Shown: positions 1 through 8,497, counted from the first letter of the stretch. The stretch: DNA of 64,000 nt from Aliiroseovarius halocynthiae (GCF_007004645.1 NZ_ML660019.1:1074437-1138436), one strand, 5' to 3'. The notes: generated by a model not told the origin, from the letters alone. Numbers and translations are program-made.

Positions 1-586
1 CAGTCAGGTCACCATCGGGTGGTGACACAAAAGAACTGGCCCAAGCCATAATATGGTCGCCTGTAAAAACAGCGCCTTGCGTGGCGAAGCATAAGTGGTT
101 GGCGAAGTGGCCGGGGGTCCAGATGGCCTCGATTTGCAGTCCGCCTGCGGTGAAGATCTCTCCATCCGACAGGGTGATGTCGCACTTGAACGATGCATCC
201 ACGCCCTCGCCGCCGGAACTCAACCCGCGTTCCACGAGATCACGCATGACGTCGCTGCGACCTGACTGCGCGTCTCCAAAGGCTAGGACGGGGGCTTTGG
301 TTGACTCAGACAGGATGCGTGCCAGTGGAGAGTGGTCCAGGTGGGCATGAGTCACAAGAATATGCGTGATACGTTCGCCTTGCTGAAGCCCGTCCAGCAG
401 GGCTCGCATGTGCGAAAGATCAGGTGGCCCAGGATCGATCACAACCACATCACCTTCCCCCAGAACGAATGTATTGGTGCCCCAATAGGTCATGGGTGAG
501 GGGTTGGGCGCGATGATCCGGCGTATGCCGGGTTCGATCCGTTGCATGATACCTGTACCGGGCGGTGTTGCGTGATCAGGTGCCAT
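1..586 (-). CDS. MBL-fold metallo-hydrolase (LACTB2-like), partial at left edge
   Basis: The reading frame opens at ATG 586 on the minus strand (MAPDHATPPGTG) and is still open at base 1, so the C-terminus is missing. About 195 residues are visible. The metal-binding signature THAHLDHS lies near residue 79, after a GEGDVVVIDPGPPDL strand, and GDHIMAWASS follows near the cut. This combination is typical of the beta-lactamase-like hydrolases related to LACTB2, which bind two zinc ions. The substrate cannot be read. It is divergent from the sensor kinase at 670, with 83 bases between them. Family is secure; function is open. Confidence 0.85.
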   Translation of the reverse strand, partial: MAPDHATPPGTGIMQRIEPGIRRIIAPNPSPMTYWGTNTFVLGEGDVVVIDPGPPDLSHMRALLDGLQQGERITHILVTHAHLDHSPLARILSESTKAPVLAFGDAQSGRSDVMRDLVERGLSSGGEGVDASFKCDITLSDGEIFTAGGLQIEAIWTPGHFANHLCFATQGAVFTGDHIMAWASSFVSPPDGDLT

Positions 587-669
587 CAGCTTGCCTTTCG
601 ATGTCCTAACTCTTCCTGACGTGCGACCTGCCGCTTGGCAAGCGCGCCGCCGCGTCATAGGGTCGAGCC

Positions 670-2022
670 ATGTCGCAGGTAAATCGTTCTTCTCGCGCAA
701 GTTGGCGTGATTTTGCTTGGCTGAAACGGGCCATGCCGCGCGGGCTATACGGCCGTGCAGCTCTGATTTTGATCGTGCCCATCGTCACCTTGCAGCTTGT
801 TGTTTCTGTGGTTTTCATACAGCGGCACTTCAACCGGATCACAGTACAGATGACCGAGGCGGTGGTTGCCGAGGTGCAGCTGATCGTCAATCGGGTGAAC
901 GCAGCCCGCACAGTTCAAGAGGCCTTGGTGCGTGCTGAAACCATCGCTTTGCCGCTAGGTATCCATTTGACCTTACCGACGGAACCTGTGGAATCTCAGC
1001 GCCGCCTGACGGATTTCACCGGTCCAAGGGTTGAAAGCACATTGCAGCAAGGGGTGCCGGGGTTCATCGGCGTTGATCTTCTGACAAATCGTTCATTGGT
1101 GTTCATCGCGGTTGCCACGGATCACGGGGTTTTGGGGGTTGTGTTGGATCGTGGGCGGGTTTCGGCTACCAATCCCCACCAACTGCTGGTCCTGATGGTC
1201 GTCACGGGCTTTTTGATGACGTTGATCGCATATCTGTTTTTACGAAATCAGCTGAGACCGATCCGCCGTCTTGCACGTGCGGCGGAAGCATTCGGGAAAG
1301 GGCAGGTGGTGCCCTATCGCCTGGCCGGCGCGACCGAGGTTCGGGCTGCTGGCAAGGCGTTTCTAGACATGCGCTCGCGTATTGATCGACAGATCGAACA
1401 GCGCACCTTGATGTTGTCCGGGGTCAGTCATGACCTGCGTACGCCTTTGACGCGGCTACGCCTTGGGCTTTCCATGGTCGAGGATGAGGCACGCGTAGAT
1501 CTTGAGCGGGATGTTGAAGATATGGTGCGTCTTGTGGACGGTTTTCTTGGGTTCGCACAGGCTGACGCGCTTGAAGATGCCCCCGAGTCCGTGGATCCCG
1601 TCGGCCTTATTTATCATTTAGCAGAGAACGCACAGCGCGCCGGAATGAATGTGGCTTTGGGCGAGGTCGCGGATCTTGGCAAGCGCCCATTCCGGCGGGC
1701 AGCACTTGAGCGGGCATTGGACAACCTTCTTGCGAATGCAACCCGCTATGGTTCGCGCGCACGTCTGTCGTTGCTTCTTGGGCGCGCAGACATGCGCTTT
1801 GTTGTTGAAGATGACGGGCCAGGGATTGCTGTCGAAGACCGTGAAGAAGCTATGAAACCTTTCGCGCGGCTCGACAAATCCCGCAATCAAAACAAAGGCT
1901 CGGGCGTTGGTTTGGGGCTTGCGATCGCCAGCGACATCGCCCGCAGCCATGGCGGTCATTTGCGTCTGGGGCTAAGCGAGGATTTGGGGGGATTGAAGGT
2001 TCAGCTTGTCTTGCCGTTGTGA
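670..2022 (+). CDS. EnvZ-like sensor histidine kinase
   Basis: A 450-residue inner-membrane sensor kinase. Hydrophobic segments at about residues 29-50 and 172-192 flank a periplasmic loop of about 120 residues, followed by a HAMP linker. The H-box VSHDLRTPLTRLR has the phosphorylated His near residue 254. The N-box (DNLLANATRYG, about 345-357), G1 (DDGPGIAVED) and G2 (GSGVGLGLAIA) complete the catalytic domain. The layout matches the OmpR-partner EnvZ type. No response regulator is adjacent on this strand; it may lie outside the window. The ATG at 670 was chosen because it precedes a basic N-terminus; a second in-frame ATG (codon 22, 733) is just before the first membrane helix. Confidence 0.88.
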   Translation: MSQVNRSSRASWRDFAWLKRAMPRGLYGRAALILIVPIVTLQLVVSVVFIQRHFNRITVQMTEAVVAEVQLIVNRVNAARTVQEALVRAETIALPLGIHLTLPTEPVESQRRLTDFTGPRVESTLQQGVPGFIGVDLLTNRSLVFIAVATDHGVLGVVLDRGRVSATNPHQLLVLMVVTGFLMTLIAYLFLRNQLRPIRRLARAAEAFGKGQVVPYRLAGATEVRAAGKAFLDMRSRIDRQIEQRTLMLSGVSHDLRTPLTRLRLGLSMVEDEARVDLERDVEDMVRLVDGFLGFAQADALEDAPESVDPVGLIYHLAENAQRAGMNVALGEVADLGKRPFRRAALERALDNLLANATRYGSRARLSLLLGRADMRFVVEDDGPGIAVEDREEAMKPFARLDKSRNQNKGSGVGLGLAIASDIARSHGGHLRLGLSEDLGGLKVQLVLPL

Positions 2023-2581
2023 ACCTGCGCAGGTGTGCAACTAGCGCTGGTCCCAATCTGATGCTTTGATTTTGAAGCATATACCATTGCTAGGGACGAC
2101 GGTCAGCCCGTCGCATGCTGCTCTCTACGGTATCGGATTTGGAATGAACGAGACGAATTCGCGGGTGGAAATGGGTGTCGCAGGTGAGCTTGTCCAAAGC
2201 GATGGTGAACTTCTTTGTCGCACATGGAATGTGGTATACAGCTTTTTGCAAGGGGTTAGCCCGTTTTGCATAAAGCAACAGAATTACCCAGGTGCTGGCA
2301 ACCGTGTGTTGAAGGTAGGGTGAGCTTCGTCATCAAGTTGCAAGACGGCACCGGAGATACCGTACGTTGTGGTCCGCCGACCTAATCGCGGATCAATTTT
2401 CACCGGGTGCTCGTCGTACAGGCACATATTTGGCGAAAAATGACGCTGAGCGTAAGACTGTTGACAGATACCGTACAGTTTTAATACCAAAGGTGTATTG
2501 ATGACATTGGATATGATAGCCAATGGGCTTTCCGGCTGCGCACTCGTGATCGCAGTCTATATTGGGCAATGGGAGGGTTGT
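2023..2581. other. 559-base gap without a recognisable gene; repeated GATACCGTA motif
   Basis: No open frame here resembles a known family or shows a credible ribosome site. The stretch holds a 12-base palindrome just after the kinase stop (2023-2034), the 9-mer GATACCGTA twice in direct orientation (about 2357-2365 and 2468-2476) and once inverted (2126-2134), and AATAC-N7-GTATT at about 2483-2499. These sites lie upstream of the small gene at 2582 and may be regulatory. Confidence 0.5.
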
Positions 2582-2869
2582 ATGTTTGGTTTGGTCCTTT
2601 GGTACAACGAGAAAAACCAAAACGGCTTAGTCTGGTGCGAAGACCAGGGGCCATTGGCCTGCATTTGCCAGAAAAACACGATTCTGGAGGATTTGGAAAC
2701 GTTAAGGCAAGGGCAGCTCATTCGCTGTAAGGTTGCCAAGCGTGATGGCATACGCACCGTCTTGATCGTTTCCGAAGTTGAAAAGGACATTCCGTCAGAG
2801 GTGCTTCGCGAAATCTTGACTCGTAAACGGACAAACTTTGGGAAGTCGTCGCTGCAAGTCGTCGCCTAA
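2582..2869 (+). CDS. small protein resembling a degenerate cold-shock domain
   Basis: A 95-residue protein. The start is set at ATG 2582 because GGGAGG lies five bases upstream; an earlier in-frame ATG at 2498 has no such site. Residues 1-70 align by eye with CspA-type cold-shock domains: GLVLWYNEKNQNGLV corresponds to the GxVKWFNxxKGxGFI strand pair, and LRQGQLIRCKVAKRDG to the L-x-E-G-Q-x-V strand. The RNP1 and RNP2 aromatic residues that contact nucleic acid are mostly replaced (KGFGFI becomes NQNGLV, VFVHF becomes LACIC). An OB fold is therefore inferred, but ordinary RNA chaperone activity is doubtful. It is followed by a strong terminator, so it is probably monocistronic. Confidence 0.6.
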   Translation: MFGLVLWYNEKNQNGLVWCEDQGPLACICQKNTILEDLETLRQGQLIRCKVAKRDGIRTVLIVSEVEKDIPSEVLREILTRKRTNFGKSSLQVVA

Positions 2870-2888
2870 CCCCCCGGTTCTTAAAGAG

Positions 2889-2930
2889 GAACGCCCGGTT
2901 GAAGTTCCAGCCGGGCGTTCTTTGTTTTTG
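2889..2930 (+). terminator. Rho-independent terminator
   Basis: GAACGCCCGG (2889-2898) pairs perfectly with CCGGGCGTTC (2911-2920), followed by TTTGTTTTTG. It ends the small gene at 2582 and faces the 3' end of ilvH. Confidence 0.9.
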
Positions 2931-2939
2931 TAGAGGTTT

Positions 2940-3500
2940 TTACGCGCCGCGCGACAAGGCGGCGACACCGGTGCGCGCGACGTCGCTTAGCCCCAAGGGC
3001 CGCATCAGATCCGCGAAAGCATCGATCTTCTCGGTCGTGCCGGTGATTTCAAACACGAAGCTGTCCAGCGTGCTGTCCACAACATTGGCACGGAAGATAT
3101 CAGCCAGACGCAGGGCCTCGACGCGCTTGTCGCCTGATCCCTCGACCTTCAGCAAGGCAAGTTCACGCTCTACCGCGGGGCCTTCGACGGTCAAATCGTG
3201 GACTTCGTGTACTGGAACAATTCGGCCCAGCTGCGCTTTGATTTGCTCGATCACGGCAGGGGTGCCCGTCGTCACGATGGTGATACGCGACAGGTGACCT
3301 TCGTGGTCAACTTCGGCCACGGTCAGGCTTTCGATATTATACCCACGTCCGGCAAATAGGCCAATTACCCGCGCCAAAACACCCGCTTCGTTATCGACCA
3401 CACAGGCCAGCGTGTGGCGCTCAATGATGTCCGAGTTTGGGTCACGTAGGTCATAGGCTGACTTGCGGGAAGAGCCTTTTTTGATTTTTAGTGCAGACAT
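2940..3500 (-). CDS. ilvH: acetolactate synthase small (regulatory) subunit
   Basis: The 186-residue regulatory subunit of acetohydroxyacid synthase, which activates the large subunit and gives valine feedback inhibition. An N-terminal ACT domain is visible from about residue 28 (HTLACVVDNEAGVLARVIGLFAGRGYNIESL), followed by the typical C-terminal half ending near TGVAALSRGA. The length is close to the usual 160-185, with a short basic N-terminal extension. GGAGG lies upstream of ATG 3500. It is downstream of ilvB with only 13 bases between stop and start, so the two form one operon under the leader described at 5299-5397. Confidence 0.96.
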   Translation of the reverse strand: MSALKIKKGSSRKSAYDLRDPNSDIIERHTLACVVDNEAGVLARVIGLFAGRGYNIESLTVAEVDHEGHLSRITIVTTGTPAVIEQIKAQLGRIVPVHEVHDLTVEGPAVERELALLKVEGSGDKRVEALRLADIFRANVVDSTLDSFVFEITGTTEKIDAFADLMRPLGLSDVARTGVAALSRGA

Positions 3501-3513
3501 TTAGAGGCCCTCC

Positions 3514-5268
3514 TTAAACCAGTGTTGCGCCAGCGGAACCGATAACGCCTTGCGTCTCGGCTTCGCCCATCAGCATGTCGTTATGCGGTGCGCCCGACGG
3601 GATCATCGGGAAGCAGTTGGCGTGTTTCTCGACCAGCACGTCCAGAATGAACGGGCCGTCATAATCCAGCATTTCCTGAATGGCGTCGTCCAGTTCGGCA
3701 GGGTCAGAGACCTGACGGCCTTTGCAGCCAAACGCCTCGGCCAGCTTCACGAAGTCCGGCAGGCTTTCCGACCAGCTGTGCGAATAGCGTTCGCCATGCA
3801 GCAGTTCCTGCCACTGGCGCACCATGCCCAGACGCTCGTTGTTCAGGATGAACTGCTTGATCGGTGCGCGGAACTGAACCGCGGTGCCCATTTCCTGCAT
3901 ATTCATCAGCCATGACGCGTCGCCAGCCACGTTGATCACGCAGGCATCGGGATGCGCGATTTGCGCACCCAGTGACGCGGGCAGGCCATAGCCCATCGTG
4001 CCCAGACCGCCCGAGGTCAGCCACCGGTTCGGGTCCTCAAACCCAAGGAACTGCGCGGCCCACATCTGGTGCTGGCCCACTTCGGTGGCCACATAGCGAT
4101 CCTTGTCTTTGGTCAGTGCTTCAAGGCGTTCCAATGCGAACTGCGGCTGGATGATCTTATCGGTGTTGGAGTAGCTCAGGCAGCGGCGCTCTTTCCATTC
4201 GCCAATCTGCTCGGACCATTTGCCCAGACCGTCTTTGTTGGTTTTGCGCCCGCGTGCTTTCCAGACCTTCAAAAGATCCTCCAGTACATGGCCCACATCG
4301 CCAACGATCGGCAGATCAACATGAACTACTTTGTTGATCGAGCTGGGATCAATGTCGATATGCGCCTTTTTCGAGTTCGGGCTGAACGCGTCAAGGCGAC
4401 CGGTGATCCGGTCGTCGAAGCGGGCGCCAACGCAGATCATCAGATCACAGTCATGCATGGCCATATTGGCTTCGTACAAACCATGCATGCCCAACATGCC
4501 CAGCCAATGTTCACCCGAGGCAGGGTAGGCGCCCAGACCCATTAAGGTCGAGGTGATCGGAAAGCCAGTTGCATCCACCAGTTCACGCAGAAGCTGGCTG
4601 GCTGCAGGCCCCGAGTTGATCACGCCGCCACCGGTATAGAAGATGGGGCGCTCGGCCGTTTCCATCAGCTCGGCCAGCTCGGTGATCGCGGCAATATCGC
4701 CGCGCACCTGCGGCTGATAGTGGCCGATTTCGGTCTTAGCGGGCGGCGTATAGCTGCCGGTTGCGAACTGAACGTCCTTGGGGATGTCTATCAGCGTTGG
4801 TCCCGGACGACCTGACGTCGCCACATGGAACGCCTGATGCAGCGTCTCGGCCAGCTTATCGGTTTCTTTCACCAGCCAGTTATGTTTGGTGCAGGGGCGG
4901 GTGATGCCAACGGTATCGGCCTCTTGGAAGCCATCTGTGCCGATCATGAAGGTGGGCACCTGTCCGGTCAACACAACCAGCGGGATCGAATCCAACAGCG
5001 CGTCGGTCAGGCCCGTCACAGCGTTCGTCGCGCCGGGTCCGGACGTTACCAGAACAACACCGGGTTTACCTGTCGCGCGGGCATATCCTTCGGCGGCGTG
5101 AACCGCACCTTGTTCGTGACGCACAAGGATGTGACGAATGTCGTTTTGCTGAAAAATCTCGTCATAAATCGGTAGGACAGCGCCCCCGGGATAGCCAAAG
5201 ACTGTGTCCACACCCTGATCCTTCAGGGCTTGGACTACCATTTTCGCTCCGGTCATCTGACGTGTCAT
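3514..5268 (-). CDS. ilvB: acetolactate synthase large (catalytic) subunit
   Basis: The thiamine-diphosphate and FAD-dependent catalytic subunit, which makes acetolactate or acetohydroxybutyrate for valine, leucine and isoleucine. Visible features are [16 protein letters not shown], the catalytic Glu in [17 protein letters not shown] (Glu 52 from the chosen start), and the ThDP-Mg site [11 protein letters not shown] followed by the NN before ERLGMV. The chosen start at 5268 gives 584 residues and has GGAG seven bases upstream; in-frame ATGs further out (5280, 5316) fall in or beside the leader terminator. Cotranscribed with ilvH. Confidence 0.96.
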   Translation of the reverse strand: MTRQMTGAKMVVQALKDQGVDTVFGYPGGAVLPIYDEIFQQNDIRHILVRHEQGAVHAAEGYARATGKPGVVLVTSGPGATNAVTGLTDALLDSIPLVVLTGQVPTFMIGTDGFQEADTVGITRPCTKHNWLVKETDKLAETLHQAFHVATSGRPGPTLIDIPKDVQFATGSYTPPAKTEIGHYQPQVRGDIAAITELAELMETAERPIFYTGGGVINSGPAASQLLRELVDATGFPITSTLMGLGAYPASGEHWLGMLGMHGLYEANMAMHDCDLMICVGARFDDRITGRLDAFSPNSKKAHIDIDPSSINKVVHVDLPIVGDVGHVLEDLLKVWKARGRKTNKDGLGKWSEQIGEWKERRCLSYSNTDKIIQPQFALERLEALTKDKDRYVATEVGQHQMWAAQFLGFEDPNRWLTSGGLGTMGYGLPASLGAQIAHPDACVINVAGDASWLMNMQEMGTAVQFRAPIKQFILNNERLGMVRQWQELLHGERYSHSWSESLPDFVKLAEAFGCKGRQVSDPAELDDAIQEMLDYDGPFILDVLVEKHANCFPMIPSGAPHNDMLMGEAETQGVIGSAGATLV

Positions 5269-5298
5269 CTTCTTCTCCATTCCACGTGCGCTTCTCAT

Positions 5299-5366
5299 AA
5301 AAAAGCCCCCGATCATCTCGGGGGCGCATGGGGTTCCAATATGGTTCCGTTACCGGCCCATGCGCC
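5299..5366 (-). promoter_or_regulatory. ilvBH transcription attenuator (antiterminator and terminator)
   Basis: Read on the minus strand. A perfect terminator stem, GCCCCCGA (5325-5318) with TCGGGGGC (5312-5305), has loop GATGA and is followed by six T (5304-5299). Upstream, GGCGCATGGG (5366-5357) is fully complementary to CCCATGCGCC (5332-5323). The second antiterminator arm shares three bases with the foot of the terminator stem, so the two structures compete. The first arm lies inside the end of the leader peptide frame, as expected for ribosome-controlled attenuation. Confidence 0.85.
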
Positions 5367-5397
5367 AATTTCCAACAAGTACTAGGACGCTGCGCAT
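5350..5397 (-). CDS. ilvL: ilv leader peptide MRSVLVLVGNWRMGR
   Basis: A 15-codon frame from ATG 5397 to TAA 5350, lying between the promoter and the terminator hairpin of ilvBH. Five consecutive codons are Val-Leu-Val-Leu-Val (5388-5374), the hallmark of a branched-chain amino acid leader. By the standard mechanism, slow translation of these codons would leave the first antiterminator arm free and allow readthrough, while fast translation to the stop would cover it and allow termination. The ribosome site is weak (GGGAAAA). It is too short for ordinary gene finders. The symbol follows the enteric convention. Confidence 0.82.
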   Translation of the reverse strand: MRSVLVLVGNWRMGR

Positions 5398-5460
5398 TGC
5401 AGTTTTTCCCGTGTTCTTGCCCAAGGGGATCCTTGAAGGCTTCATCAATCTGTGCGCGGG

Positions 5461-5489
5461 ACATTATGAGGGCATGTGGGGGGCGTCAA
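5461..5489 (-). promoter_or_regulatory. sigma-70-type promoter of the ilv leader
   Basis: TTGACG (5489-5484), a 17-base spacer, then TAATGT (5466-5461) on the minus strand. Predicted start of transcription is near 5454, about 57 bases before the leader peptide ATG. Confidence 0.7.
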
Positions 5490-5520
5490 CAGCGAAAGCG
5501 CGTATAAAATGTCGCGCAGA

Positions 5521-5540
5521 CGAAAATTTTGTAATTTTCG
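5521..5540. repeat. AT-rich palindrome upstream of the ilv promoter
   Basis: CGAAAATT-TTGT-AATTTTCG is a perfect 8-base inverted repeat, extended by CAGA/TCTG with one bulged G. It sits about 30 bases upstream of the -35 element of ilvBH and about 100 bases beyond the stop of bpt. It could be an operator (for example for an Lrp-type activator) or a weak terminator. Confidence 0.5.
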
Positions 5541-5640
5541 GTCTGTTTTTGGCGGGTTTCTGGAAATTTATGGAAATGGGGCGCCGGATTTCATCCACGT
5601 GCATGCAGAAATGGGGATCTGTGCACTGCTCTGTTGGGGA

Positions 5641-6498
5641 TCACGCGTCGCGGTGGGGCTTTCCAGCTGTGTCGGGCAGGGTAATGCCAGCCACCTGTTC
5701 GGCAATCGGGTCCGTAGACAGGGGATGCAGTTCGGCCGAATAATCTTCGTCGACATTCAGAGGCGTCCAATGATTGTCGCGATAGATTTCAATCGCCGAA
5801 AAGGATGCCTTGTAATCCATCTTCGGACTGCCAGGCACCCAATAGCCAAGATACACATAAGGAAGGCCCGCGTCGCGCGCGATGTCGATATGATCAAGGA
5901 TCATATACGTGCCCAAAGATTTGCTTTGCCATTCTGGGTCATAGAAGGAATAGACCATCGAAAGCCCGTCTTCCAACACGTCCGTCAAACACACAGCGCG
6001 CAGGGGGCCAATGGCATCGTCTCCGGGGTGTTGATCGGGGCCGCGCTCGGCATATTCAATCACCCGGCTTTTGATCGGCGTTTCCTCGATCATTGCGGCG
6101 AACTCGAACACATCCATGTCTGCCATGCCCCCTTCGGCATGGCGCGTGTCCAGATAGCGTCGGAACAATTCATATTGGTCTTCGCTGGCCCAAGGCGCAC
6201 GGGCACGCCGTTCCAGCATTGCATTGCGTTTCGCCGTGCGGCGCTGGCTTTTGCTGGGTTTGAAATCTGCAACGCGGATTCGCGCTGACAAACAGGCCGA
6301 GCATTCTGCGCAAGAGGGCCGATACAGCACGTTCTGCGATCGGCGAAATCCTTGCTTTGACAGCGTGTCGTTCAACGTCTCGGCATGCTCGCCTTGAAGG
6401 GCTGTAAACAGCTTACGCTCCATCCGGCCGTCAAGATATGGGCACTCTTGTGGTGCGGTCACATAAAATTGGGGGGCAAGCGGAAGGGTATGGCGCAT
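5641..6498 (-). CDS. bpt: aspartate/glutamate leucyltransferase (Bpt-type aminoacyl-tRNA-protein transferase)
   Basis: A 285-residue protein of the ATE/Bpt family, which moves an amino acid from aminoacyl-tRNA to the N-terminus of proteins and so marks them for ClpS/ClpAP degradation. The family N-terminus is plain ([17 protein letters not shown], then CPYL), as are the cysteine cluster [16 protein letters not shown] and the C-terminal [17 protein letters not shown] segment. ATG 6498 is preferred over the GTG two codons upstream because it matches the family start. It stands alone on the minus strand between ilvBH and the RDD gene. Confidence 0.93.
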   Translation of the reverse strand: MRHTLPLAPQFYVTAPQECPYLDGRMERKLFTALQGEHAETLNDTLSKQGFRRSQNVLYRPSCAECSACLSARIRVADFKPSKSQRRTAKRNAMLERRARAPWASEDQYELFRRYLDTRHAEGGMADMDVFEFAAMIEETPIKSRVIEYAERGPDQHPGDDAIGPLRAVCLTDVLEDGLSMVYSFYDPEWQSKSLGTYMILDHIDIARDAGLPYVYLGYWVPGSPKMDYKASFSAIEIYRDNHWTPLNVDEDYSAELHPLSTDPIAEQVAGITLPDTAGKPHRDA

Positions 6499-6616
6499 GG
6501 TCACTCGAAATCACGTCAAATCGTGACGAGCCTAGCCTGTCCATATGGGGTCGGGCAAGCCCCCGTCGTTCCACAGAGTAAACAGGACCCGAGAACGGGG
6601 GCTTGGGGGAGGGGTT

Positions 6617-7102
6617 TTAGCGACGTTCCGCCGTGCGATTGATGGCGGCTGTCCCCAGCACCATGTCGGCCAAACCTTGGCCACGCGCTGTGGTGAACAT
6701 CATGACGATCGAGATGATCTGAAGAACAAAGGTGGTCATGGACAGATAATAGCCCAACGTGTGCAGCGCGGCGGTCTGGCGGTCAAAGCGTTGCCCGTCG
6801 TGACGACGCAGTTCGATCGCTGTGAAACGCATACCGATCGTCGCAGATCTACTGTTCAGCGTGGTCATCCGATAGACAAATCCGACGGCCAGATAGACCA
6901 AGCCCCACAGGAAAAAGCCAATGCCAAAGGTCAAAAGTCCGATCAGGATACACATCCCGACGATCAGAACGACATCAATAAACCAGGCCAAAAGACGTTT
7001 CAGTGTCACATCCTGATAGAACTCGGCCTGCGTATCAGGATCGGGTAGGCCCCAATGGTCCGCGCTGTGAGAATGGCCGTGATAATCGAAAGACTGCGTC
7101 AT
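6617..7102 (-). CDS. RDD family membrane protein
   Basis: A 161-residue membrane protein with the RDD-domain signature: a first helix starting RLLAWFIDVVLIVG (about residue 32), a second at about 56-76, YRMTTLNSRSATIGMR between helices, and a third at about 125-145. RDD proteins are poorly understood; some are linked to ion exchange. The N-terminal 25 residues are polar and His-rich (DYHGHSHSADHWG). No partner is evident; the DUF2852 gene lies 77 bases upstream and reads the same way, with a terminator between them. Confidence 0.85.
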   Translation of the reverse strand: MTQSFDYHGHSHSADHWGLPDPDTQAEFYQDVTLKRLLAWFIDVVLIVGMCILIGLLTFGIGFFLWGLVYLAVGFVYRMTTLNSRSATIGMRFTAIELRRHDGQRFDRQTAALHTLGYYLSMTTFVLQIISIVMMFTTARGQGLADMVLGTAAINRTAERR

Positions 7103-7129
7103 GAGTTCAAAAGATCTCGTTTCAGGTTA

Positions 7130-7156
7130 AAGGAAACCCGGCCCGAAGGGGCCGGG
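7130..7156 (-). terminator. terminator after the DUF2852 gene
   Basis: CCCGGCCC and GGGCCGGG (7137-7144 and 7149-7156) form a GC-rich hairpin. On the minus strand it is followed by TTTCCTTT. Confidence 0.7.
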
Positions 7157-7179
7157 GGAACAGTAAGCCTGCGTTCAGC

Positions 7180-7701
7180 TTACTTCTTTTTGCGCGTGGG
7201 TTCATCCAGGATTTCGACATCTTCAGCCCGGTCGTCTGCGTCGTCGTCCATATCCTCGTCTTCAATATGCGAGCTGCGGGCGGCTTCGGCGCGTTCGTCC
7301 ATGAACTGGTCGAACTCGGACTTGTCCTTGGCAGCGCGCAGGCGCTCAAGGAAGGCTTCAAAAGCTTCCTGTTCGCTCATCAGGCGGCGCAGGGTTTCAG
7401 CCTTATAGGCGTCAAACGCGGTGTTGCCCGAGCTTGCAAAGCCGTGGCGATGCGACATGTGACGGTCCTGCCAAGCCTGGCTGTCATGGTTGCGGCGGTG
7501 AGAACAGGATTTAGAAAACATGCGTTTGCTCCAGATCATATAGGCCAGAAGGGCAAGGCCGACGGGCCAGAACAGGATGAAGCTGACGACCATGGTGGCG
7601 ATCCAGGCGCCTTTGCCACGTTCGTCCAGCCACGCCTCGGTGCGGGAAAACCAACCACGTGGGGCGTTTTCGTAGCGGGTGGTGTGGGCGGCGGTGTTCA
7701 T
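7180..7701 (-). CDS. DUF2852 domain protein
   Basis: A 173-residue protein from ATG 7701, with GGAG seven bases upstream; two upstream in-frame starts lack a good site. Residues 15-55 carry the DUF2852 core WLDERGKGAWIATMV, a membrane helix and the segment after it (LALLAYMIWSKRMF). The rest is cytoplasmic, charged and ends in an acidic stretch (DEDMDDDADDRAEDVE) and KKK. This single-helix family is common in Rhodobacteraceae and has no known function. Confidence 0.8.
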   Translation of the reverse strand: MNTAAHTTRYENAPRGWFSRTEAWLDERGKGAWIATMVVSFILFWPVGLALLAYMIWSKRMFSKSCSHRRNHDSQAWQDRHMSHRHGFASSGNTAFDAYKAETLRRLMSEQEAFEAFLERLRAAKDKSEFDQFMDERAEAARSSHIEDEDMDDDADDRAEDVEILDEPTRKKK

Positions 7702-7844
7702 ATTGGTCTCCATCGTTCTGTCTGCGTTACGTTTAATGTGAATGTCTTTCACATGACTAAGATGTGGGGTTTTCGTGGTTGGGTTCAAGGATGTATGTGA
7801 AAGTATTTTACATTATTTTTCTAAGGGGTTGAAGACACACAAAA

Positions 7845-7868
7845 AAAGCCGCCAAAACTGGCGGCTTT
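7845..7868 (-). terminator. terminator of the cytochrome b561 gene
   Basis: AAAGCCGCC (7845-7853) pairs with GGCGGCTTT (7860-7868). On the minus strand the stem is followed by a run of T (complement of 7841-7847). Confidence 0.88.
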
Positions 7869-7888
7869 CAATGGTGCGTGACGTTGGA

Positions 7889-8419
7889 TTAGCTGCGCGA
7901 GCCAAACCACATGCGGCTAAGAAGCCCATTTTTCAACTTGAATTGGTGATAGGCCCAGCCGGCCAGGTGGGCCAGAATGGTCAACATAAGAAGTTTTGAC
8001 AGGATACCATGCGCTGTACGCGGAATAAGGTGATCAAAGCTTTCGGGCAAGGGCGCACCGGATCCGAAGAACACGATATCTGGCAGGCCCGCGCCGATCG
8101 AAATGCCGATGCCGCTGGCGACCATCAAGAACACAAGAATATAGAGAACCCAATGCGCTGCGCCGCCAGCAAAATTCAACAGACTGTTGCCGGTATCTGC
8201 TTTGGGCGGATGCGTGCTGCGCAAACGCGTGACAAGGCGCACAATCATCAGCACGCCGACAATAATACCGATCGACATATGCCCGCGCAGGCTGAACATT
8301 TTGTCTGGGTGATCGTTCGGAAGGGCGGCAAGAACATTCGAGCCCATGACCAAGGCGACAATGATCATCAGGGCAAGAAGCCAATGCAGGGCGACAAGTA
8401 ATGGGTGATAACGTTTCAT
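7889..8419 (-). CDS. cytochrome b561 family protein
   Basis: A 176-residue four-helix membrane cytochrome of the CybB type, a diheme protein that passes electrons from quinol, for instance to superoxide. The N-terminal His is in RYHPLLVALHWLLAL, the second helix follows SLRGHMSIGIIVG, and the C-terminal His are in RTAHGILSKLL and LAHLAGWAYHQF. All four heme-ligand positions appear to be present. ATG 8419 matches the family start MKRYHP; ATG 8431 is four codons earlier. Divergent from a MarR regulator across a gap with two identical palindromes, so it is probably that regulator's target. Confidence 0.9.
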   Translation of the reverse strand: MKRYHPLLVALHWLLALMIIVALVMGSNVLAALPNDHPDKMFSLRGHMSIGIIVGVLMIVRLVTRLRSTHPPKADTGNSLLNFAGGAAHWVLYILVFLMVASGIGISIGAGLPDIVFFGSGAPLPESFDHLIPRTAHGILSKLLMLTILAHLAGWAYHQFKLKNGLLSRMWFGSRS

Positions 8420-8456
8420 GGCTTTTCTCATTGGCTAGTAACTTTCAACACGATAC

Positions 8457-8497
8457 TTGCAATTGCAAATATTGCAAGCAGAAAGTTGCAATTGCAA
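8457..8497. promoter_or_regulatory. paired operator palindromes between cytochrome b561 and marR
   Basis: TTGCAATTGCAA occurs at 8457-8468 and again at 8486-8497, within matching 16-base contexts (A[C/G]TTGCAATTGCAAAT). A further half site TTGCAA lies between them (8472-8477). Starts are 29 bases apart, nearly three helical turns. Palindromes of this size in a divergent gap beside a marR gene are typical MarR binding sites. Confidence 0.75.

Noticed and set aside
2066-2323. 85-codon open frame after the sensor kinase
   Set aside because: No ribosome site, no family, and it overlaps an opposing frame of similar quality.
5162-5464. 100-codon leftward frame beginning near the ilv promoter
   Set aside because: It crosses the attenuator and runs out of frame into ilvB; the short leader peptide explains the region better.
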